Shown here: in pieces, positions 55,782 through 64,000 of the stretch | Layout of the letters: every line of letters begins with the position of its first letter | Position numbering within the stretch: position 1 is the stretch's first letter | NCBI RefSeq assembly: GCF_000297775.1 | Contig: NZ_JH815517.1 | Location: 124,001 to 188,000 of the forward strand | Direction: 5' to 3' | Source: Sutterella wadsworthensis 2_1_59BFAA | GTDB taxonomy: Bacteria; Pseudomonadota; Gammaproteobacteria; Burkholderiales; Burkholderiaceae_F | Length of the DNA stretch: 64,000 nt | The notes under the pieces: generated by a model | Told to the model about the DNA's origin: nothing | Seen by the model: the letters and a program-made list of their open reading frames with translations, nothing else | Database searches by the model: none | Program-made: the position numbers and the translations under genes

Positions 55782-56561
55782 TCAGTCGAGACGCTCGAAG
55801 AGGTTTTTCGGACCGAAGAGGTCGCGGTACATCGGCCAGACGCAGGCCTGAGCGATCGTCGTGACGAGGATCGCGATGATCGGCGTGATGTAGGTCGTGG
55901 CGCCGCCGAGCCCGGCGGCAAGGCCCGCACCGACGGTGAGAAATACCGCCGCGCTCGTCATCAGCACGAGGAGGACGGCCGTCGTGAGGCAGGCCGAGAA
56001 GTTCCTCAGGATGCCGAAGAAGGAGTAGAAGAAGCTCTTGCCCGCGCCCTGGCCCGCGTCCGCAATGAGAAGCGGCGCGAAGAGCGTCGCCATGAAGAGC
56101 GGAGTGTAGAGGACAAGCGCCGCCGCAACGCCTGCGGACGGGAAGTGTGCCGCGACGCTTTCGGGGTCGATCGCCCCCTCGACCATCTTCCACTGCGCGA
56201 TCTGGTCGGCGGAAAGCAGCTGGAAGACGAGCATGACGAGCTCAAGCACGCCGGCGCTGATGAGGCCCACGGCGATGAGGTGCAGGCGCATGCCCTGCTT
56301 CCTGAAGGCGGCGAGAAGCGGTGCGTATCCGGGAAGCCTGTCTGCGAGCGCCTCGCGGGCGGCAAAACCCGTGAGCACGGCTCCGAACGGCATCCAGACG
56401 CCTGCGAGGATCGTGCCCACGACGGGCAGGCCCGAGAGCAGGCCGCTTATGAGGACGTAGAAGACGACGATGCCGACGAGCCCGAGCGGCCGGTTCCTGA
56501 GGGCGCGGACGCCCTCGCCGAACCAACGCAGGCCGTCGGCGTAATTGAATGCTTGTGCCAT
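55782..56561 (-). CDS. BPSS1780-like integral membrane protein
   Basis: 259 aa with about six hydrophobic segments and a start MAQAFNYADGLRWFGEGVRALRN typical of this uncharacterised betaproteobacterial family. Function unknown. It lies 12 bases after a small DUF2782-like gene on the same strand; this pair beside polA is a recurrent betaproteobacterial arrangement. Confidence 0.8.
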   Translation of the reverse strand: MAQAFNYADGLRWFGEGVRALRNRPLGLVGIVVFYVLISGLLSGLPVVGTILAGVWMPFGAVLTGFAAREALADRLPGYAPLLAAFRKQGMRLHLIAVGLISAGVLELVMLVFQLLSADQIAQWKMVEGAIDPESVAAHFPSAGVAAALVLYTPLFMATLFAPLLIADAGQGAGKSFFYSFFGILRNFSACLTTAVLLVLMTSAAVFLTVGAGLAAGLGGATTYITPIIAILVTTIAQACVWPMYRDLFGPKNLFERLD

Positions 56562-56573
56562 AAAGGGATGCGG

Positions 56574-57017
56574 TTACCAGCCGAGTTCGATGAACTTGGT
56601 CGTGCCGAGCGTACTCTTGGAGTTGCCCGCAGGCGAGGAGTCGATCGGACGTTCGGCCCTGTTCTCGATGCGATAGGGGATCTGGGTGGTGCCCGGCGTC
56701 ACGACGTATTCGGTGACGCGGTTGTTTTCGTCACGGACCTCCTCGATCTTGGTCTGGCGGTCGAACTTGGGCGGCAGATGGCCGTGGGCGCGCTCCTCGC
56801 GGGCCTTCTCCATGTCGGCCTTGCTCGGAAGGAGCGGGTTGGCCTCCTCGGCGGACGGCTTGCGGGCTGCGGGTCCGGACTGCGGAGCGGGCTTCTCGAC
56901 CTTCACGTCGCCCGCGTACGGGGGCGGCGCGTCGTTCGGAGCCGAAGGAGCCGCGCAGGCGGCGGTCGAAACGGCGATGAGACAGAGGGCGGACAGGCAG
57001 TTTCTGGTTTTTGTCAT
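56574..57017 (-). CDS. DUF2782-like exported protein or lipoprotein
   Basis: 147 aa from the ATG at 57017. N-terminal signal ends STAAC-AAPS, which may be a lipobox or a plain signal peptide. A Pro/Ala-rich linker follows, and then the conserved part RQTKIEEVRDENNRVTEYVVTPGTTQIPYRIENR. That domain is short and of unknown function. Divergent from polA across 300 bases; the gap holds nothing I can support beyond the two promoters. Confidence 0.75.
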   Translation of the reverse strand: MTKTRNCLSALCLIAVSTAACAAPSAPNDAPPPYAGDVKVEKPAPQSGPAARKPSAEEANPLLPSKADMEKAREERAHGHLPPKFDRQTKIEEVRDENNRVTEYVVTPGTTQIPYRIENRAERPIDSSPAGNSKSTLGTTKFIELGW

Positions 57018-57317
57018 GGCTAATCCTTTGCGCCGCTCGTCATGGGCTTCGCGGAAGCGGCGGCGCGGTGAAGGGAGGCAGGGCCGGCGGGCGTCAGGCC
57101 CATGAATGGTCGGAATGCGCCTGCGAGACCTCCTGCGGCGCATCGCGGCCCTGTCAGTCCAATTGTGCCACGGCGAGGCGTTCAGAGGCGACAGGCGAAG
57201 TGTGTCCGCATGTATGGATGCGTCTCTGGCTTCGCCGTGGCGGACGGCTTTTTCGGCTATTCTTACGGCAGCCGGTTTTTACGGCCCATTCATACATTTG
57301 CAGCAACGACTTCCAAC

Positions 57318-60161
57318 ATGTCCAAGATTCTTCTCATCGACGGCTCCAACTATCTTTTCCGCGCCTTTCACGGCCTTCCCGACCTTCGCACGAGTTCGGG
57401 CGAGCCGACGGGGGCCGTCCGGGGCTTTCTGGGCATGCTCGGCAAGGTCTGGGCGCTTGCCAAGCCCGATCACGCCGTCATCATCTTCGACGCGCAGGGG
57501 AAGAACTTCCGCCACGAGATGTTCCCCGAGTACAAGAGCAACCGTCCGCCGATGCCCGACGACCTGCGCGTGCAGATCGAACCGCTTCACGGCATTCTGA
57601 AGGACCTCGGCTGGCCCGTCGTTTCGGTGCCCGGCGTCGAGGCCGACGACGTGATCGCGACGATCGCCGAAAAGGCGCGCGCCGCGGGCATGAAGAGCAT
57701 CATCGCCACGGGCGACAAGGACATGGCCCAGCTCGTCGACGACGACATCGTGCTCATCAACACGATGAACGTGAAGTTCTACGACCGCGAGGGCGTCATT
57801 GAAAAGTACGGCGTTCCGCCTGAGCGCATCGTCGACTACCTCTCCCTCATGGGCGACAAGGTCGACAACGTGCCCGGCATCGAGAAGTGCGGTCCGAAGA
57901 CCGCCGCCAAGTGGATCGCCGAATACGGTGACCTTGAGGGCGTCAAGGCTCATGCGGGTGAAGTGAAGGGCAAGGCGGGCGAATATCTGCGCGCGGGGCT
58001 TGCCTTCCTTGACGACGCACGCCGCCTCACCACGATCTGTCGTACGGTCAAGCTTCCCGAGGGATGCGTGCCTGAGGCCCTCGTCGTGAAGCCCGCCGAT
58101 CCCGATGCTGTCTCCGCCTTCTGCCGTCGCTGGGAGATGTCGCTTTCGACCCTCAAGCGCGCCGCGCCTTCCGGCATCGGCGCCTCCGCCGAGCCTGCGG
58201 CGACAGGGACGGCCGAGCCCGACGATCTCGGCGGACTCTTTTCCAGAGAGGCCTTTGCGGCCGAGGCGCTTGCCGCCAAGCCTGCTCCGAAGCCCGCTCC
58301 CGCCAAAAAGGCGGCGCCCGCCGCACCCGTGATGCAGGTGAGCTTCTCGCCCGCGTTGGTCGAGCGTCCCGACGAGCTGCCCGTGACCGAAATCGCCGAC
58401 CGCATGACGCTCGAGCTGTTCGCAGGCAGGCTGCTCGACGAGAGCCGCGCCATGCCCGTCGCGCTTACGATGCTCTGGGACGGCGACGCCCGTCATGCAG
58501 AGCCTGCCGCGCTCGGCGTCGCGCTTTCCATCAAGGACGTCTTCGTGATCCGCTTCACGGAGGAGCTCCCCGTCGCGCACGTCATGGACGTGATGCGTCC
58601 CTGGCTCGAGGGTTCCGCTGCCAAGGTCGCACATGACGCGAAGACGCTCGCGCATGTCTTCCTCGCCCAGGGCGTGAGGCTCGGCGGCATGCTGCACGAC
58701 ACGATGCTGATGAGCTATGTGCTCGAGGCTCATCTGAAGCACGAGCTGCCGCTTCTTGCCGCCCGCTCGCTTGCGCGTTCGATTCCCACCCGCGAGAGCG
58801 TCGTAGGCAAGGGCGCGAAGGCCATTGCGGCAAAGGATGCTGATCCGAAGGCCGTCGTGGAGCTCCTCGGCGAGGAGGCCGCCGCAATCCGTGCGCTTCA
58901 TGCCGTGCTGATGACGAGGCTCGATCTTGAGGATGGGCTGATGGCGATCTACGAAACGCTTGAGCAGCCCCTCATCGGCGTGCTCGGCCGCATGGAGGAG
59001 GCGGGGGTTGCGCTCGACGACTTCAGGCTCTCGCAACAGTCCGAAGCCCTCACCGTTCGCATCGACGGCCTTGTGGCCGACGCCTACAAGGCGGCGGGGC
59101 ATGAGTTCAATCTGTCGAGTCCCAAGCAGCTCGCGCAGGTGCTCTTCACCGAGCTCGGGCTTCCCTCGAGCAAGAAGACGGGTACCGGCACGCCGTCGAC
59201 GGACGAGGAGGTGCTGACGGAGCTCGCTCTCGACTATCCGTTGCCGAAGCTCATTCTCGAGCACCGTCGTCTCACGAAGCTCAAGAGCACCTATCTCGAC
59301 AAGCTCCCGCGCATGGTCGACCCGAAGGACGGCCGCGTGCACACGACCTTCGGTCAGGCCGTCGCCGTGACGGGGCGTCTGGCGAGTTCGGATCCGAACC
59401 TGCAGAACATTCCCGTGCGAACCGACGAGGGCCGTGCGGTGAGGGAGGCATTCGTCGCCGAGTCGGGCAACGTGATCATCTCCGCCGACTACTCGCAGAT
59501 CGAGCTTCGCATCATGGCCCACCTCTCGCAGGACAAGGGGCTTCTGGACGCCTTCGCGCGCGGCGAGGACATTCACCGTGCGACCGCAGCGGAGGTCTTC
59601 GGTCGCAAGCCCGAGGAGGTGACGGCCGACGAGCGTCGAATGGCCAAGGTCATCAACTTCGGCCTCATCTACGGCATGAGCGCCTTCGGTCTTGCCCAGA
59701 ACCTGGGCATCGAGCGCCGCATGGCCGCCCATTACATCGACGAGTATTTCGCGCGCTATCCCGGCGTGCGCGTCTACATGGACGCCAAGCGCGCAGAGGC
59801 GCATGAGCGCGGCTACGTCGAGACGGCGTTCGGCCGCCGTCTCTGGATTCCCGAAATCGCGAGCTCGCGCAAGCCCGTTCAGGCGGCCGCCGAGCGCGCG
59901 GCCATCAATGCGCCCATGCAGGGCACTGCGGCGGACCTCATCAAGAAGGCCATGATTGCGGTCGACGCCTGGCTGAGAGCCGAAGGTCTTCGCTCTAGGC
60001 TCGTCCTCCAGGTGCACGACGAACTGATTCTCGAGGCGCCTGTCGAAGAGGCCGAACTCGTGCGCAGGAAGGTGCCCGAACTGATGGCCGCCGTCGCCTC
60101 GCTCTCCGTTCCGCTCGTCGCCGAGGTCGGCATGGGGGACAGCTGGGGGGCCGCGCACTGA
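57318..60161 (+). CDS. polA: DNA polymerase I, with degenerate proofreading domain
   Basis: Fills gaps and removes RNA primers. 5' nuclease domain: LLIDGSNYLFRAF, FDAQGKNFRHEMFPEYKSNR, GVEADDVIAT, GDKVDNVPGI. An Ala/Pro-rich linker lies about 300-345. Polymerase motifs: A (SADYSQIELRIMAHL, near 721), B (RMAKVINFGLIYG, near 773), C (LQVHDELILEAP, near 897). The middle 3'-5' exonuclease region (about 345-530) keeps length and fold but reads MPVALTMLWDG where E. coli has the DTE ligands, and the other two Asp positions are also changed. 947 aa from the ATG at 57318; the frame is open 72 codons upstream with no protein-like content. Confidence 0.95.
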   Translation: MSKILLIDGSNYLFRAFHGLPDLRTSSGEPTGAVRGFLGMLGKVWALAKPDHAVIIFDAQGKNFRHEMFPEYKSNRPPMPDDLRVQIEPLHGILKDLGWPVVSVPGVEADDVIATIAEKARAAGMKSIIATGDKDMAQLVDDDIVLINTMNVKFYDREGVIEKYGVPPERIVDYLSLMGDKVDNVPGIEKCGPKTAAKWIAEYGDLEGVKAHAGEVKGKAGEYLRAGLAFLDDARRLTTICRTVKLPEGCVPEALVVKPADPDAVSAFCRRWEMSLSTLKRAAPSGIGASAEPAATGTAEPDDLGGLFSREAFAAEALAAKPAPKPAPAKKAAPAAPVMQVSFSPALVERPDELPVTEIADRMTLELFAGRLLDESRAMPVALTMLWDGDARHAEPAALGVALSIKDVFVIRFTEELPVAHVMDVMRPWLEGSAAKVAHDAKTLAHVFLAQGVRLGGMLHDTMLMSYVLEAHLKHELPLLAARSLARSIPTRESVVGKGAKAIAAKDADPKAVVELLGEEAAAIRALHAVLMTRLDLEDGLMAIYETLEQPLIGVLGRMEEAGVALDDFRLSQQSEALTVRIDGLVADAYKAAGHEFNLSSPKQLAQVLFTELGLPSSKKTGTGTPSTDEEVLTELALDYPLPKLILEHRRLTKLKSTYLDKLPRMVDPKDGRVHTTFGQAVAVTGRLASSDPNLQNIPVRTDEGRAVREAFVAESGNVIISADYSQIELRIMAHLSQDKGLLDAFARGEDIHRATAAEVFGRKPEEVTADERRMAKVINFGLIYGMSAFGLAQNLGIERRMAAHYIDEYFARYPGVRVYMDAKRAEAHERGYVETAFGRRLWIPEIASSRKPVQAAAERAAINAPMQGTAADLIKKAMIAVDAWLRAEGLRSRLVLQVHDELILEAPVEEAELVRRKVPELMAAVASLSVPLVAEVGMGDSWGAAH

Positions 60162-60200
60162 CGGCTTTCGATCCTCTTCCCCGAGAGTTGATGCAAAAGA

Positions 60201-60234
60201 AAAGGGAGGCCGTGAAAACGGGCCTCCCTTTTTG
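60201..60234. terminator. Bidirectional terminator, polA and META-domain gene
   Basis: AAAGGGAGGCC (60201-60211) / GGCCTCCCTTT (60221-60231), with T-run and A-run on the two sides. Confidence 0.8.
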
Positions 60235-60252
60235 GAATGGTGAATCCGGATC

Positions 60253-60678
60253 TTATTTGCAGACGCCGGGGGCTTCGGGCACGAGCGTCATGACGAGCTT
60301 GCGCTCGGCGTCAAGGAGCCTGACCTTGTCGCCTTCGGTCTCGACGTAGACGGTCTTTCCAAGGTTGGAGAGGAAGGCGTCCTCCATCTTCATGAGTTCG
60401 GGACCGCACATGCGGCGGGTGGAGCCGAGCTGAGAGAGGTCGAGCTTGTCGCCCTGGAGTGTCCAGCCGCCGACGAGAAGATTGCAGCCTGCGTTGCCGG
60501 AGACCTTGCCGTCGGCGCCGAACTTGATGGACGGCGGGACTTCACATTCCTCGGTGGCACCGTCGGTCCACATTAGGGAGCGGCCCGCGAGGTCGGCGTT
60601 CTGGGTGCTGGTGACGGCGGTGCAGGCGGTGAGTGCGATGGCGCACGGGACGATCGCGGCGGCGTGGCGCAGCTTCAT
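60253..60678 (-). CDS. META-domain (HslJ-like) lipoprotein
   Basis: Outer-envelope lipoprotein of 141 aa. Signal and lipobox: MKLRHAAAIVPC...ALTAC. The META fold is seen in LAGRSLMW, VSGNAGCNLLVGGWTLQGDKLDLSQLGSTRRMC (two halves) and LLDAERKLVMTLVP. HslJ proteins are tied to stress or novobiocin tolerance; the precise role is unknown. I start at the ATG at 60678 because it begins the signal. Single gene. Confidence 0.8.
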   Translation of the reverse strand: MKLRHAAAIVPCAIALTACTAVTSTQNADLAGRSLMWTDGATEECEVPPSIKFGADGKVSGNAGCNLLVGGWTLQGDKLDLSQLGSTRRMCGPELMKMEDAFLSNLGKTVYVETEGDKVRLLDAERKLVMTLVPEAPGVCK

Positions 60679-61000
60679 GGCAGTTTTTCTCCTTTTTTTT
60701 GATGCGGTCGGGACTTGACCGCAACAGGCAAAACATACCATATTGGAGATATGAACCGACGTTTGCATCTGTATCAGAGCGTGTCATTCAATTACGGGAT
60801 TTCACGGCATCTCTTGCCCTAGGGCAAGCATCGGCGCATGCTTCACACGCCGCAAAGGCGCAAAATGATGGCCCATGAGAATGTGGCGCAGGCAACCCTC
60901 ACGGGGCTTCAGGTGAATCCTCCGCGCCGGCGCCCGTTCGTTCATCAATCACGCATCCACGCAGGCGTTCCTCTGGGAGCGTGCCTGCAAAGGAGAAGAA

Positions 61001-61357
61001 ATGTTCAAGTCCTGTCTGGCAGGCCTTGCGCTTGCCCTCGCACTCGGCGGCGCTCAGGCCGAGGTCACGGCGCGCCACGCCTACGTCAGCTTTGACACGG
61101 TGGCCGCCGCTCAGAAGAACGCCCGGGCCGACGAGCTCGTCTACTTCAGGGGCCACATCACGGCTGAGCCTGAGGACGGCGTTTACGTCTTCGAAGACGG
61201 CACGGGTAACGTGCGCGTCGAGATTCCGAACGAGGCCCGCACGGGCGTCACTCTGAGAAGGGACGTCCGTTACGAGGTTTTCGGCAGGGCCCTGCGCCTG
61301 CCCTTTGAGGAGTTGCGCGTTCAGGCCGAGACTCTGACGCCGATTTCGGGCAAGTAG
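61001..61357 (+). CDS. YgiW/YdeI-type periplasmic OB-fold protein
   Basis: 118 aa with a clear Sec signal (LAGLALALALGGAQA) and one small OB-fold: VYFRGHITAEPEDGVYVFEDGTGNVRVEIPNE, then VRYEVFGRA. The family is linked to stress tolerance and cationic or metal stress in enterics. Excellent ribosome binding site AAGGAGAAGAA. Single gene. Confidence 0.82.
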   Translation: MFKSCLAGLALALALGGAQAEVTARHAYVSFDTVAAAQKNARADELVYFRGHITAEPEDGVYVFEDGTGNVRVEIPNEARTGVTLRRDVRYEVFGRALRLPFEELRVQAETLTPISGK

Positions 61358-61378
61358 TCCGACGATCCGATTCCGAAA

Positions 61379-61418
61379 GGAAAACGCCCCTGCAGTCAAG
61401 GCTGCAGGGGCGTTTTCC
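61379..61418. terminator. Very strong bidirectional terminator
   Basis: Perfect 17-bp arms GGAAAACGCCCCTGCAG (61379-61395) and the complement at 61402-61418, six-base loop, T-run on both strands. Ends the OB-fold gene and the symporter on the other strand. Confidence 0.88.
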
Positions 61419-61445
61419 TGGTTTGTCAGAGCGGTTCAGCGAACC

Positions 61446-62678
61446 TTAGTCCGCTCCCTCGACATAGGGTTCGGAATTGAGGTCGCCCTCCATCTTGGTG
61501 ACGATGACGGCGGCGGCCACGTCGCCGACCACGTTGATGGACGTGCGGATCATGTCGAGAATACGGTCGACGCCGGCGATGAGCGCAACGGCTTCGAGCG
61601 GAATGCCGACCTGCGTGAAGATGATCGTCGTCATGATCAGACCTGCGCCCGGAACGCCGGCGGTGCCGACGGCGGCGAGAACGCCCATCAGAACGATGGT
61701 GAGCTGGTCGGCCATCGTGAGCGGAAGACCGTAGACTTCAGCCGCGAAGATCGAGCAGACGCCCATGTAGATGGCCGTACCGTTCATGTTGATCGTATTG
61801 CCGAGCGGGATCGAGAAGGAGGAGATCGCCTTCGTGGAGCCGAGCTTGCGGGCGGCGTTCAGGTTGGCCGGAAGGGCGGCGGCGGACGAGCAGGTCGTGA
61901 AGGCGACGAGCCACGGTTCGAAGATGCCCTTGAGGAAGGTCATGATCGGTATGCCTGTCGCGATGCGCACGAGCGGCAGCAGGATCATACCGACGAACAC
62001 GACGGTCGCGAGGAAGGCCGTGAGAATGAGGGCGCCGAGCGGAAGCAGGACGGCGAGGCCGTGACGGCTGACCGTGAACGAGATGAGGCCGAAGACGCCG
62101 ATCGGGGCGTAGAGCATGACCATGTGGGTGACGCGGATCATCACGTCGCCGACGATTTCGAAGAAGTGAAGCACGGGCTTGCCGCGTTCACCAAGGCCGG
62201 AGAGGGCGAAGCCGAAGATCACCGCGAAGAAGATGATCTGAAGCATGGAGCCTTCGGCCATGGCCTGCATGGGGTTGATCGGGACGATGGCGAGCAGCGT
62301 CTTGACGAGCGGGGGCGCCACGACTTCCTTGGCCTGAAGGCCTTCGGTGGAGAGGTCAAGGCCCATGCCCGGCTGGATGATGCCTGCAAAGAGCAGGCCG
62401 CAGGCCACGGCGATGCCGGTCGTCACGGCATAGACGAGAAGAACCTTGACGGCGACACGACCGAGCTTGGACGTGTCGGAGATGCCGGCGGCGCCGGCAA
62501 TGATCGTTGCCAGAACGAGAGGAACGACCACCATTCGGATCAGACGAATGAAGAGGTCGCCGAGCGGCTGAAGCCACGTCTGGGCGAAGGAGGAATCAAC
62601 GAGCGCGCCGACTACGATACCGAGCGCGAGCCCGATCATCATCTGCCAGGCCAGACTGATTTTTATTTTGGAGGACAT
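61446..62678 (-). CDS. Dicarboxylate/amino acid:cation symporter (GltP/DctA-like)
   Basis: Second DAACS transporter. Serine-rich hairpin TTCSSAAALPANL, ion site GNTINMNGTAIYMG, and VGTAGVPGAG. About eight membrane segments, 410 aa. The start is taken at the ATG at 62678 with AGGGG eight bases away; a GTG three codons earlier is possible. Closer to glutamate/C4-dicarboxylate carriers than the first copy, whose hairpin is SSAGTLP. Terminated by the strong hairpin. Confidence 0.88.
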   Translation of the reverse strand: MSSKIKISLAWQMMIGLALGIVVGALVDSSFAQTWLQPLGDLFIRLIRMVVVPLVLATIIAGAAGISDTSKLGRVAVKVLLVYAVTTGIAVACGLLFAGIIQPGMGLDLSTEGLQAKEVVAPPLVKTLLAIVPINPMQAMAEGSMLQIIFFAVIFGFALSGLGERGKPVLHFFEIVGDVMIRVTHMVMLYAPIGVFGLISFTVSRHGLAVLLPLGALILTAFLATVVFVGMILLPLVRIATGIPIMTFLKGIFEPWLVAFTTCSSAAALPANLNAARKLGSTKAISSFSIPLGNTINMNGTAIYMGVCSIFAAEVYGLPLTMADQLTIVLMGVLAAVGTAGVPGAGLIMTTIIFTQVGIPLEAVALIAGVDRILDMIRTSINVVGDVAAAVIVTKMEGDLNSEPYVEGAD

Positions 62679-62911
62679 AATCTCCACCCCTAGCTGTTGT
62701 TACTCTTATATAGCCGCCGCACGGTTGGAAAGAGGGTGCAACGACGCTGACGGAATGTTTGCTCCCGCTTTGACTCGATTCTATTCACCTAGCTCATATA
62801 TAAGACCTAGGGTAAACGCGTATTCGTCGGTGCGTGCTTCAGTTTGCTTTTGCGGGAGTTTCCGAAGGGGGCGCCCAATGTACGTGGATTGCGGCGTGAT
62901 GTTGATTTCGA

Positions 62912-62925
62912 TCAAAAGGCAGCCA
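62912..62925. promoter_or_regulatory. Perfect FNR-type box
   Basis: TTGATTTCGATCAA, exact match to TTGAT-N4-ATCAA. It sits in a 390-base gap between divergent genes, 144 bases before the ZIP start and 233 bases from the symporter start. Rest of the gap: AT-rich patches, no gene. Confidence 0.65.
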
Positions 62926-63069
62926 ATGATTATTTACCTATTGGCATGGGTGCTCTTATAGGGAGCGTGCATGATGGTCGGGGCTCGGCGCTCTGTCGTA
63001 AAATAGCAACGCCCGAAAACAGGGTTTCAAGGCTGCCCTCCGCCTCTTTGACAGTCAATAGAAAACAAC

Positions 63070-63888
63070 ATGGATACTCTTCTACACATCCTTGCCGCAG
63101 GCGTTTTGACGAGAGTCCTTTCGATTTCCGTTGCCGCGCTGCTTTCCTGCCGATGGCTTGCGGGCCTCTCCGAGCAGCTCCTCGCGGTCGCCTGCGGGCT
63201 GCTTGCCGCAGTTGCGCTCACGCACCTCATTCCCGAGGCCTTTGAGATGCCCGGGGTCGAGGCGCATGATCTGGGACTCGTCATGCTCGGCACGGTCCTG
63301 CTCTTTCTGTTTCTGGAGCGGATCTTCACGCATCACGGGCACGAGGGATGCGGCGAGGCTCATCCGGGGCGTGCGGTCGCGACGGCCGTGATGACGGGAG
63401 CGGGACTGCACAACTTCGTCGACGGCGTGCTGATCGCCAGCACCTTCCTCATGGACGAGCGTGCGGGCTGGCTGGTGGCGCTTGCCGTCTGCTGCCACGA
63501 GATTCCCCAGTCGACGGGCTACATGGTGATTCTGAAGAACTGCGGACTCGATGCTCGCCGCGCCGTGCTCTGGTGCGTGGCCGCGGCGCTACCGACTCTG
63601 GCGGGCGGCGTCGCGGGCTGGGCCGCCGTGAGCTTCTCGCGTGAGGCGCTGCCCTTTGCGCTTGCTGCCTCCGCCGCCTCCTTTCTCTTCATCACGCTTC
63701 ATGCCCTGCTGCCCGAGGTCTTCAGGGACTGCAGGACAAGGCGAGACGGCCTCAGGCAGCTCGTTCTCTTCATTGCGGGCGTGCTGCTGAGCACCGTCAT
63801 CCTCGGTATTGGGCATGACCACGGCCACGAGGGACATGAGCATGAGAAGCCCGGCGTCCAGCTGCAGGCGGATCCTCACGGGCACTGA
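63070..63888 (+). CDS. ZIP-family divalent metal transporter
   Basis: Imports zinc or another divalent metal. Core motifs are on the membrane helices: HNFVDGVLIAS (TM4) and HEIPQSTGY (TM5), the metal relay of ZIPs. A His/Glu loop HHGHEGCGEAH precedes TM4, and the C-terminus is His-rich (GHDHGHEGHEHE). 272 aa, about eight hydrophobic segments. Single gene; with the UreE-like His/Cys protein it is the second metal-handling gene of the window, though they are not linked. Confidence 0.88.
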   Translation: MDTLLHILAAGVLTRVLSISVAALLSCRWLAGLSEQLLAVACGLLAAVALTHLIPEAFEMPGVEAHDLGLVMLGTVLLFLFLERIFTHHGHEGCGEAHPGRAVATAVMTGAGLHNFVDGVLIASTFLMDERAGWLVALAVCCHEIPQSTGYMVILKNCGLDARRAVLWCVAAALPTLAGGVAGWAAVSFSREALPFALAASAASFLFITLHALLPEVFRDCRTRRDGLRQLVLFIAGVLLSTVILGIGHDHGHEGHEHEKPGVQLQADPHGH

Positions 63889-63963
63889 TCCTGAAAGACC
63901 TGAATGCAAGAAGGGGCCGTATGGCGGGGTCATGAGTCCTAGCGTGCGCCCCTTTCGTTTTCA

Positions 63964-64000
63964 TCAGGACTTCTTTTTGGCGATGACGGCGGCCCAGACG
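63964..64000 (-). CDS. C-terminal end of an unidentified gene
   Basis: The minus strand reads VWAAVIAKKKS and a stop at 63964. Only 11 codons are inside the window, so neither product nor reality is certain. A hairpin AAGGGGC / GCCCCTT (63911-63954) just beyond could be its terminator. Confidence 0.35.
   Translation of the reverse strand, partial: VWAAVIAKKKS

Noticed and set aside
57279-60158. 959-codon open frame opposite polA
   Set aside because: Antisense shadow of polA; no domain, signal or ribosome site.

Overview
The window is GC-rich chromosome with no ribosomal RNA and no CRISPR array. Gene content and order point to a gut-type betaproteobacterium near Sutterella/Parasutterella (Burkholderiales, Sutterellaceae). 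The clues are a Cys-type membrane formate dehydrogenase, a periplasmic flavocytochrome-c-like flavoprotein, an nth-rnfB pair with soluble RnfB, a BPSS1780-like and DUF2782-like pair beside polA, the tig-clpP-clpX-lon-ppiD order, and type-2 argC. The taxonomic call is inference from these features, not from a marker alignment.

Layout. 1-3742: sbcCD nuclease (sbcC runs off the left edge). 3823-12630: anaerobic respiration, with a periplasmic FAD reductase divergent from the formate dehydrogenase operon fdnG-fdhB-fdhC-fdhE-fdhD. 13001-15849: a DAACS symporter and an LplT-like transporter. 16090-19663: alr, radA, an orphan UreE-like metal-binding protein with a Cys/His repeat tail, and tRNA-Leu. 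19727-29486: a lipoprotein, the protein-quality-control block tig, clpP, clpX, lon, ppiD, and between the last two tRNA-Val and three identical tRNA-Asp. 29626-31176: an FGGY sugar kinase.

31400-38215 is the accessory island. It is AT-richer and holds remains of a phosphorylcholine (lic) locus: a LicC-type nucleotidyltransferase that stops at the start of a LicA-like domain, a decapitated LicB-like permease and an apparently intact licD. Between them lie an IS256-family element, a dead IS1634-like transposase carrying a 109-bp MITE-like insertion with target duplication, and a second frameshifted DDE transposase.

38534-45220: parE, parC and a NarX-like histidine kinase without an adjacent regulator. 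45221-45709 is a convergent gap with two operator-like palindromes and several hairpins, a candidate regulated small RNA. 45710-50080: arginine operon argC-argJ-argB-argD on the minus strand. 50499-54371: a PLP aminotransferase, then nth, rnfB, a ferredoxin reductase and FdxA. 54535-64000: dinB, two small envelope genes, polA (its proofreading domain appears to lack every metal ligand), a META-domain lipoprotein, a periplasmic OB-fold protein, a second DAACS symporter, a ZIP metal transporter preceded by a perfect FNR-type box, and the tail of one more gene.

I did not find a large, clearly new multi-gene system. The most novel-looking items are the orphan UreE-like repeat protein with its structured leader, the convergent intergenic RNA candidate, the wrecked lic locus with its nested MITE, and the exonuclease-dead polA.
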